Shown here piece after piece: positions 1 to 5,352 of a stretch of 5,352 bases of DNA (the first letter of the stretch is position 1; every line of letters starts with the position of its first letter). The stretch is from Syntrophales bacterium (GTDB taxonomy: Bacteria > Desulfobacterota > Syntrophia > Syntrophales > UBA2251). The translations under genes were made by a program, and so were the position numbers. The DNA lies in contig JALNWL010000177.1 in assembly GCA_023230905.1 (NCBI GenBank), positions 1-5,352 of the forward strand. Direction: 5' to 3'. The notes beneath the pieces were generated by a model that did no database searches, had not been told where the DNA came from, and worked only from the letters and a program-made list of their open reading frames with translations.

Positions 1-550
1 CATCGCCAAGCGGACGCTTCTGGAGCGGAAGATCGCCGAGAGCCTCGTGGAGGCCGCCGGTTTCGACCTGATCGCAATGGGGCGTCCGGAGGGGCCGGGC
101 TGCTACTGCTATGCAAACAACATCCTGCGCGAGGTCCTGGCGCTCATGACCCGCCAGTATCCCTTCACCGTGATCGACAACGAGGCCGGCCTGGAGAACC
201 TCTCCCGCCGCATTGCCCCGGCGGTGGATCTGCTCGTGCTGGTCGGCGACCCTTCCCGGCGCGGGATCGCCACGATCCGGCGGCTCCACGATCTGGCCCG
301 CGAGATGGACGTCCGCTTCGGGAAACTCGCCGTCGTCGTGAACCGGGTCCGGCCGTCTTCGGCGTTCCGGCCCGACCTGTCGGACCTGCCCATGGACGCG
401 CTCTTCACCCTGCCCGAAGACGACGACCTGGCCCACTGGGGCGAGGAGGGAAGATCCCTGCTCGAATTTCCCGGAAACCACCCGCTCGCGCAACGGATCG
501 ACGCCTTTCTGAAGGAACAGCTGGGCGTCCCGATCCGCGGCGCCGCGTGA
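1..550 (+). CDS. cooC: CooC-type nickel-insertion ATPase, C-terminal part (5' end cut by window edge)
   Basis: The open frame enters from the left edge (first full codon at base 2) and stops with TGA at 548-550, giving 182 visible residues. The N-terminus, which in this family carries the deviant Walker A P-loop, lies outside the window. Visible landmarks are MGRPEGPGCYCYANNILR, holding the Cys-x-Cys pair (codons 101-103 and 107-109) that binds metal at the CooC dimer interface; the SIMIBI-class motif VIDNEAGLENLSRR (from about 170); LVGDPSRRG; and the VVVNRV strand. CooC is a cytosolic MinD-like ATPase that supports Ni incorporation into the C-cluster of CO dehydrogenase, which fits the acsA gene 8 bases downstream. 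The GTG at 47 is only an internal Val codon, because homologous sequence (IAKRTLLERKIAESL) precedes it in frame. The family call is firm. Whether it serves CODH only or also ACS (an AcsF-like role) cannot be told from this part. Confidence 0.93.
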   Translation, partial: IAKRTLLERKIAESLVEAAGFDLIAMGRPEGPGCYCYANNILREVLALMTRQYPFTVIDNEAGLENLSRRIAPAVDLLVLVGDPSRRGIATIRRLHDLAREMDVRFGKLAVVVNRVRPSSAFRPDLSDLPMDALFTLPEDDDLAHWGEEGRSLLEFPGNHPLAQRIDAFLKEQLGVPIRGAA

Positions 551-553
551 GGG
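549..553 (+). promoter_or_regulatory. Shine-Dalgarno for acsA, deciding the ATG 559 start
   Basis: GAGGG overlaps the cooC TGA stop and lies 5 bases before ATG 559. The alternative GTG at 547, 12 bases upstream in the same frame, has only GC-rich sequence without a purine stretch before it. ATG 559 is therefore preferred, and it places acsA directly after cooC for coupled translation. Confidence 0.6.
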
Positions 554-558
554 ACCCC

Positions 559-2511
559 ATGGCCGAGAAACCGCTCCGCCCCCCCGAACAATGCGCCTGC
601 GACGCCGCCTCCGTCGCCGCCCTGCACAAGGCCGGCCGGGAGGGGCTGACCCTGAGCTTCCAGCGCCTGGACCGGATGGGCGCCCCGTGCGGTTTCGGCG
701 TAAGCGGCGTCTGCTGCCGGATCTGCCACATGGGGCCGTGCCGGATCACGCCCAAGCACCCCGCCGGAATCTGCGGGGCGGACGCCGACACGATCGTCGC
801 CCGCAACTTCCTCCGGGAGGTGGCGGGCGGGGCGGCGGCACATTCCGACCATGCCCGTCACCTCGTCCTGCTCCTGAAGGACGTAGCCGAAGGAAAGAGC
901 CCGGACTACGCGCTCAAGGACCCGTCGGCCCTCCGGCGGGCGGGCGCGCGCTACGGCCTTGCGCCGGAGGGACGGACCGATCCCGAACTGGCCCTGGCGC
1001 TCGCCGGGACGCTGCTCAACGAATTCGCCGCGCAGGAGGAGACCCTCGCGACCCTGCGGCTCGCGCCGCTCAAGCGGCAAAGCCTCTGGACTGCCCGGGA
1101 GCTCGCGCCGGCCGGCATCGACCGGATGATCGTCGAGGCCATGCACCGGACCCACATCGGCGTGGACCACGACTATGCCCACCTGCTTCTTCACGCCTTC
1201 CGCACGGCCCTCGCCGACGGCTGGGGCGGATCGCGCATCGCGAGCGTCGTGTCGGACATCCTCTTCGGAACGCCGTCGCCGGTCCGCAGCCGCGTGAATC
1301 TGGGTGTTCTGGAGGAGGCGACGGTCAACGTCGTCGTCCACGGCCACGAACCCGCCCTCTCGGAGATGCTCGCCGCTGCCTCCCTGGACCCCGAAATCCT
1401 CTCCCAGGCACGGCAGGCCGGCGCGGCGGGGATCACCCTGGCGGGGCTCTGCTGCACCGCCAACGAAATCCTCATGCGCCACGGAATCCCGATCGCCGGC
1501 AGTTTTCTCCAGCAGGAGTTGGCCATCGTGACGGGGGCGGTGGAGATGATGATCATCGATGTCCAGTGCTGCATGCCGGGGCTTCCGGACGTCGCCCGGG
1601 CCTACCACACGGAGGTCGTCTCCACGAGCGCCATCGCCCGGACGATCGGGGCGACGAACATGCCCTTCCATGCGGAGGACGCCTACACCCAGGCCAAGGC
1701 CCTGCTCGCGCGCGCGATCGTGAATTTCGCGCGGCGCGATCCGGCCAAGGTGGCCATCCCCGCCGTGACCGAACCGCTCGTCGCCGGCTTCAGCGTCGAG
1801 GCCATCAAATACATGCTGGGCGGGTCGTACCGGGCTTCCTTCCGTCCGCTCAACGACGCCGTCATCCAGGGGCGGATCGCCGGCGTCGCCGGGATCGTTG
1901 GCTGCAACACCCCCCGGGAACGGATGGACGACTACACGAACGCCCTGACCCGCGAGCTCCTCGCCCAAAATGTCCTCGTCCTGAAGACGGGCTGTGCGGC
2001 GATCGCCTCGGCCAAGGCGGGGATGCTGACGCCGGAAGCGGCCTTCGCCGCCGCCGGGCCGGGCCTCCGCGAGGTCTGCGAGGCCGTCGGCATGCCGCCA
2101 GTCCTGCACATGGGCAGTTGCGTGGACAATTCGCGCCTGCTCGAGGCAGCCGCCGAGATCGTGGCCGAGGGCGGCCTCGGCGACGACATCGCCCAGGTCC
2201 CCGTCGTGGGGGTCGCGCCGGAGTGGATGAGCGAAAAGGCGATCTCCATCGGCTGTTACTTCGTCGCCTCGGGCATCGACGTGATCCTGGGACACCCCTT
2301 CCACATCTCCGGCTCGGAGCGCGTGACTCGATTTTTGAATGAGGACGTCCGGGAGATCGGCGGGGCCTCCTTCCACGTCTGCCCGACCCCGGGAGAGGCG
2401 GCGGCGACCGTGATGCGGCTGCTCACCGAACGCCGGCGGCGCCTCGGAATCGACCGCCAGGCCGAGCGGAAGCTGATGGACATGGCCGACCGGAGGAAGC
2501 TCGATGTCTAA
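559..2511 (+). CDS. acsA: Carbon monoxide dehydrogenase catalytic subunit (Ni-CODH of the CODH/ACS complex)
   Basis: A 650-residue Ni-CODH (AcsA/CooS family, usually about 630-675 aa) that interconverts CO2 and CO in the cytosol. Numbered from ATG 559, Cys44 and Cys52 match the D-cluster, and Cys53, Cys56, Cys61 and Cys72 the B-cluster (pattern CGFGVSGVCCRICHMGPC, then GICG). The proton-path histidines are His95, His98 and His101. C-cluster ligands are a His of VHGHEP (261 or 263), Cys299 (GLCCT), Cys337 (DVQCCMP), Cys449 (GIVGCN), Cys479 (KTGC) and Cys521 (HMGSC). The catalytic lysine is Lys560 in WMSEKA. No expected ligand is missing, so the enzyme should be active. It lies between cooC and acsB and overlaps acsB by 8 bases, which makes it the CODH partner of ACS and not a stand-alone CooS. 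An extra Cys338 directly follows the Cys337 ligand. GTG 547 is a possible but weaker start. Confidence 0.96.
   Translation: MAEKPLRPPEQCACDAASVAALHKAGREGLTLSFQRLDRMGAPCGFGVSGVCCRICHMGPCRITPKHPAGICGADADTIVARNFLREVAGGAAAHSDHARHLVLLLKDVAEGKSPDYALKDPSALRRAGARYGLAPEGRTDPELALALAGTLLNEFAAQEETLATLRLAPLKRQSLWTARELAPAGIDRMIVEAMHRTHIGVDHDYAHLLLHAFRTALADGWGGSRIASVVSDILFGTPSPVRSRVNLGVLEEATVNVVVHGHEPALSEMLAAASLDPEILSQARQAGAAGITLAGLCCTANEILMRHGIPIAGSFLQQELAIVTGAVEMMIIDVQCCMPGLPDVARAYHTEVVSTSAIARTIGATNMPFHAEDAYTQAKALLARAIVNFARRDPAKVAIPAVTEPLVAGFSVEAIKYMLGGSYRASFRPLNDAVIQGRIAGVAGIVGCNTPRERMDDYTNALTRELLAQNVLVLKTGCAAIASAKAGMLTPEAAFAAAGPGLREVCEAVGMPPVLHMGSCVDNSRLLEAAAEIVAEGGLGDDIAQVPVVGVAPEWMSEKAISIGCYFVASGIDVILGHPFHISGSERVTRFLNEDVREIGGASFHVCPTPGEAAATVMRLLTERRRRLGIDRQAERKLMDMADRRKLDV
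2492..2496 (+). promoter_or_regulatory. Shine-Dalgarno for acsB inside the end of acsA
   Basis: GGAGG lies within the last acsA codons, 7 bases before ATG 2504. The acsB start overlaps the acsA TAA (2509-2511) in another frame, so ribosomes finishing acsA can restart locally. This supports equal synthesis of the CODH and ACS subunits. Confidence 0.75.
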
Positions 2512-5352
2512 GCTGATCTGCGCGAGCGCCATCGACGGGGCCAAGACCTGGATCGACCGGGCGGCGAAGAAGCTGGCGGAGACCGCGGCCGTCCGGGGGG
2601 ACGACTGCCGGATCGGCTTCCCCGATACCGCCTACGCGCTGCCCATCATCTACGCGCTGACCGGCGAGCGGATGGAGACCGTCAGGGATCTTCGGCGCAT
2701 CCTCGCCCGCGCCGCCGGCATGCTCCCACCCCGTCCCACTGACGCAGTCTGGCTCCCCTATCTCGGCAGCGCCCTCGACGCAGGAATCGCCGCGCTCTTC
2801 GCCTGCGAAATCCTCGAGGCCTGCAAGTACGTCAGCGGCCCGGACCCAATCGAAGGCATCTGGCTGGGCGCAGCGAACGACATCATCCTGCGCGAGCGTG
2901 GGGTCGAGTTCGTTGACGGCACCGCCCCCGGCTTCGCCGCCATCACCGGACGGGCCCCGACGAACGCCCTTGCCGTCCGGATCGCCCGCGAACTCCAGGA
3001 AAAGAACCTCTACGTCTTCATGGCCGGGTCCACGGAAGGAAAGCAGTTCGCCGAACAGCTCGCCGAAGAGGGGGTCCAGCTCGGGTGGGAGACGCGCCTC
3101 GTTCCCTTCGGGCGCGACGTCTCCGCCCTGGTGTACGCCCTCGGCTTCGCCAACCGCGTCGCCCTGTCCTTCGGGGGAATCAAGCCCGGAGACCACCGGG
3201 CCAACCTGCACTACAACAAGGACCGCATCTTCGCCTTCGTGCTCGCCCTGGGCGAGGTGGACGCCGACAAGTACGCGCTCGCCGCCGGGGCCATCAACTA
3301 CGGCTTCCCCATCATCGCCGACACGGCGATCCCCCAGATCCTGCCCACGGGCGTCTGCACCTACGAGCACGTCGTCTCCTCCGTTCCGTACGACACGATG
3401 GTGGACCGCGCCCTGGAGGTCCGGGGCTGCAAGATCAAGATCGACCGCGTGCCGATCCCCGTCCCCTACGGTCCAGCCTTCGAGGGGGAGCGGGTCCGCA
3501 AGGAGGACGCCCAGGCGGAGTTCGGAGGCAACCTGACCCCGGCCTTCGAGTTCGTCACCTCCGTCGGCATGGACGAGATCGAGGACGGCGTGGTCGAGAT
3601 CATCGGCCCGGACATCGACGCGGTCCCCCCGGGCACGGCGCTGCCGCTCGCGATCTGGGCGGAGGTCGCCGGACGAAAGATGCAACCTGATTTCGAGTCG
3701 ATCCTGGAGCGGCAGATCCACCACCTCGTCAACGGCGCGGAGGGGATCTGGCACATGGGGCAGCGCGACATCGTCTGGACCCGCGTCTCCAAGGCGGGCT
3801 TCGCCCGGGGGCTGCGCCTGCGCCACTACGGCGACATCCTCCACGCCCGCTTCCTCTCCCAGTTCCCGGCCATCGTGGACAAGGTGAAGGTCACGATCGT
3901 CACCGACACCGCCGAGGTGGAGCGGCGCCTCGCCGTCGCCCGCCGGGTCTACGACGAGCGCAACCGGCGTCTGGCCAGCCTGAAGGACGAGGCGGTGGAC
4001 GTGTTCTACTCGTGCCTCCTGTGCCAGTCCTTCGCTCCCCACCACGTCTGCGTGATCACGCCGGAGCGCCTCGGCCTGTGCGGGGCCTACAACTGGCTCG
4101 ACGGAAAGGCCGCCTACGAGATCGACAAGACGGGCCCCAACCAGCCGATCCAGAAGGGGGAATGCTTCGATCCGGTGCGGGGGATCTGGCGGGGCGTCAA
4201 CGACTACGTGTACGTCAACTCCCACAAGACGGTCGACACCTTCTGCCTGTATTCGATCATGGACCGGCCGATGACGAGCTGCGGCTGCTTCGAGGTGATC
4301 TGCGCCTACGTCCCGGAATGCAACGGCATCATGGCGGTCAACCGCGAGTTCACCGGCGACACCCCCGTCGGCATGACCTTCTCGACGCTCGCCGGGAACG
4401 TCGGCGGAGGCGCGCAGACGCCTGGATTCATGGGGATCGGCAAGGTGTACCTGACCTCCCGGAAGTTCCTCTTCGCCGAGGGGGGCCATGCGCGCCTCGT
4501 CTGGATGCCGAAGGACCTGAAGAACCTCCTGGCGGCGGACCTCCAACCCGTCCTGGCCGAGCAGGGCCGGGCGGACCTCCTCGAGAAGATCGCCGACGAG
4601 ACCGTCGCCACCGATCCGGCCGAGATCCGCCGCTTCATGGAGCGCGTGGGGCACCCCGCGCTGGCCCTTCCCGATCTGTCCGCCGCCATTGCCGGAACGG
4701 CGGGTGCACCGGCAGCCGTACCGGCCTCCGATCCTGTTCCCGGGACACCGGCGGTTGAATCGTCCGCGTCGGGAATCCCCGGCGGCGCGGAGCCCGCACC
4801 GAAGGCGGCGCTGCCGTCCGACCTCCTCACCGGAATCGGGGAGGAGTTGAAAAAGACCCTCGCCCGGGAGATCGTGGCCGAGGTGATGGCCGCCCTCGAA
4901 CGGCGTCTGGGGGTTCCGCCCGCGGAGTCTACCGGCCCGGCCGACCCGGACGCTGCATCCCCGTCATCCGATCGGGAGCCTTCGGCCGCTTCGGCGCCGG
5001 CCGCAGGAGAGGCGATCGCGGCCATCCGCGCCTTCCCCGTGCGGCGGGAGACGGCGACGGTCCCCGTCCACACGGTCGCGCTCGGGGCTACGAAAGCGGA
5101 GGGCGGAACGCGCGGCCGCGTGCTCCGCATCGGCGGGGCGACGGCCATGCCCTTCCACCGCTGGGAGGGCGAGATGCCCCACCGGCCGCTCGTCGCGATG
5201 GAGGTCTTCGACCGGGTGTCGGAAAAATACCCCGACATCCTGAGGGCCGAGTGGGGCGACCTACTCGACCGGCCCGCGGACATGGCCCGCGCCTGCGTGG
5301 AGCGCTGCGGCGCCGACCTGATCAGCGTCCGCCTCGACGGGACCCACCCGGA
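2504..5352 (+). CDS. acsB-acsD: Acetyl-CoA synthase (AcsB) fused in frame to CoFeSP small subunit (AcsD); 3' end cut by window edge
   Basis: One frame runs from ATG 2504 through 949 complete codons to the window edge without a stop. Residues 1-725 are a full-length bacterial acetyl-CoA synthase, which makes acetyl-CoA from CO, a corrinoid-bound methyl group and CoA. By analogy with the Moorella enzyme (729 aa), about 1-310 is the CODH-contacting domain, 311-497 the middle domain and 498-725 the A-cluster domain. A-cluster Cys504, Cys507, Cys516 and Cys526 (CLLCQSFAPHHVC, then GLCG) have Moorella spacing. Cys593-Gly594-Cys595 (TSCGCF) is the distal Ni site, and Phe510 sits in the conserved place beside the cluster. 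The usual ACS C-terminus is recognisable at GHPALALP (716-723), but translation continues through a 110-residue linker into AcsD from about residue 836. The start is supported by GGAGG 7 bases upstream and by the typical N-terminus. Function of the AcsB part is nearly certain. The fusion is read directly from the sequence, but one base error hiding a stop cannot be excluded. Confidence 0.9.
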   Translation, partial: MSKLICASAIDGAKTWIDRAAKKLAETAAVRGDDCRIGFPDTAYALPIIYALTGERMETVRDLRRILARAAGMLPPRPTDAVWLPYLGSALDAGIAALFACEILEACKYVSGPDPIEGIWLGAANDIILRERGVEFVDGTAPGFAAITGRAPTNALAVRIARELQEKNLYVFMAGSTEGKQFAEQLAEEGVQLGWETRLVPFGRDVSALVYALGFANRVALSFGGIKPGDHRANLHYNKDRIFAFVLALGEVDADKYALAAGAINYGFPIIADTAIPQILPTGVCTYEHVVSSVPYDTMVDRALEVRGCKIKIDRVPIPVPYGPAFEGERVRKEDAQAEFGGNLTPAFEFVTSVGMDEIEDGVVEIIGPDIDAVPPGTALPLAIWAEVAGRKMQPDFESILERQIHHLVNGAEGIWHMGQRDIVWTRVSKAGFARGLRLRHYGDILHARFLSQFPAIVDKVKVTIVTDTAEVERRLAVARRVYDERNRRLASLKDEAVDVFYSCLLCQSFAPHHVCVITPERLGLCGAYNWLDGKAAYEIDKTGPNQPIQKGECFDPVRGIWRGVNDYVYVNSHKTVDTFCLYSIMDRPMTSCGCFEVICAYVPECNGIMAVNREFTGDTPVGMTFSTLAGNVGGGAQTPGFMGIGKVYLTSRKFLFAEGGHARLVWMPKDLKNLLAADLQPVLAEQGRADLLEKIADETVATDPAEIRRFMERVGHPALALPDLSAAIAGTAGAPAAVPASDPVPGTPAVESSASGIPGGAEPAPKAALPSDLLTGIGEELKKTLAREIVAEVMAALERRLGVPPAESTGPADPDAASPSSDREPSAASAPAAGEAIAAIRAFPVRRETATVPVHTVALGATKAEGGTRGRVLRIGGATAMPFHRWEGEMPHRPLVAMEVFDRVSEKYPDILRAEWGDLLDRPADMARACVERCGADLISVRLDGTHP
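4679..5008 (+). other. Inter-domain linker of the AcsB-AcsD fusion with an embedded amphipathic helix
   Basis: Residues 726-835 join the two enzyme modules. Segment 726-772 is low complexity: of its first 45 residues 14 are Ala, 8 Pro, 6 Gly and 5 Ser. Segment 773-804 is predicted helical by eye, with apolar residues near every fourth position (L775, I778, L782, L786, I790, V794, L798, L802) and charged residues between. Segment 805-835 is again rich in Pro, Ala, Ser and Asp. Codon use loosens here: 14 of the first 45 linker codons end in A or T, against 4 of the preceding 46 AcsB codons, as expected for a weakly constrained tether. No stop codon occurs in frame. The helix and second linker could instead be an N-terminal extension that AcsD carried before the fusion. 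Confidence 0.75.
5009..5352 (+). other. acsD: AcsD domain: corrinoid iron-sulfur protein small subunit, N-terminal part
   Basis: From about residue 836 the frame matches the start of the CoFeSP small subunit (AcsD/CdhD, about 320 aa in Moorella). Recognisable segments are VHTVALGATKAEGGTR, LRIGGATAMPFHRWEGEMP (from 874), RPLVAMEVFDRV and CGADLISVRLDGTHP just before the window edge. In the family this is a TIM-barrel subunit that pairs with AcsC and helps hold the B12 cofactor while the methyl group passes from methyltetrahydrofolate to the A-cluster. About 115 residues are visible; the remaining two thirds or so should lie downstream. There is no stop, and no convincing ribosome binding site with an ATG/GTG, between this domain and AcsB, so it is read as part of the same protein. 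If the upstream join proves to be an error, this stretch would be annotated as a separate acsD gene. Confidence 0.88.

Noticed and set aside
47..49. GTG 47 as the start of a short cooC
   Set aside because: The frame is open to the left edge with CooC-like sequence, and a protein starting here would lack the P-loop essential to the family. The gene is simply cut by the window.
547..558. GTG 547 as the acsA start
   Set aside because: It overlaps the cooC stop, lacks a Shine-Dalgarno and would add only four residues. ATG 559 has GAGGG 5 bases upstream.
591..2342. 583-codon plus-strand frame overlapping acsA
   Set aside because: A shifted-frame shadow, dominated by Arg, Pro and Gly, while the acsA frame holds all CODH cluster ligands.
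109..2544. 811-codon open frame on the minus strand opposite cooC and acsA
   Set aside because: It lies antisense to two genes with unmistakable family motifs. Its translation is rich in Arg, Gly, Asp and His with no recognisable domain, as expected for an antisense frame in GC-rich DNA where stops are rare.
2423..4654. 743-codon open frame on the minus strand opposite acsB
   Set aside because: Same artefact: antisense to the complete AcsB module, with no domain and no plausible start context.
4012..4758. 248-codon plus-strand frame over the end of the AcsB module, ending at TGA 4756-4758
   Set aside because: A shadow frame: the A-cluster motifs and the AcsB C-terminus are in the 2504 frame. 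I considered it as the real end of acsB after a frameshift error, but AcsB and AcsD share the same frame, so no shift is needed.

Overview
The window is a gene-dense, plus-strand stretch of a bacterial Wood-Ljungdahl (reductive acetyl-CoA) operon. The order is cooC (3' part only), acsA/cooS, then acsB running without a stop codon into acsD (5' part only). DNA is strongly GC-rich and codon third positions are mostly G or C. The ACS has the full N-terminal domain typical of bacterial enzymes, which archaeal CdhC lacks. This suggests a GC-rich anaerobic bacterium that fixes or oxidises C1 units by the acetyl-CoA pathway (an acetogen, sulfate reducer, syntroph or an uncultured relative). The sequence alone does not settle the phylum.

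Layout: 1-550 is the C-terminal 182 residues of the nickel-insertion ATPase CooC. Eight bases later, at 559, comes the CO dehydrogenase catalytic subunit (650 aa, to 2511), with ligands for clusters B, C and D visible. The next start, ATG 2504, overlaps the acsA stop by 8 bases and has a good Shine-Dalgarno. It opens a reading frame that stays open to the window edge at 5352 (949 complete codons). Residues 1-725 are a complete acetyl-CoA synthase with an intact A-cluster. Residues 726-835 are an Ala/Pro/Ser/Gly-rich linker interrupted by one predicted amphipathic helix. Residues from about 836 are the start of the small subunit of the corrinoid iron-sulfur protein (AcsD). There is no intergenic stretch over 300 bases, and no RNA gene, mobile element, CRISPR or terminator was seen.

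Functionally, CooC would load Ni into the CODH C-cluster, AcsA would reduce CO2 to CO, and AcsB would condense CO, a methyl group and CoA to acetyl-CoA. AcsD, with its partner AcsC (not in the window), would bring the methyl group on a corrinoid.

The main finding is that the methyl-accepting enzyme and a subunit of its methyl donor appear to be one polypeptide. In the characterised bacterial systems they are separate proteins. The C-terminal half of AcsD lies outside the window, so the full fusion is inferred.
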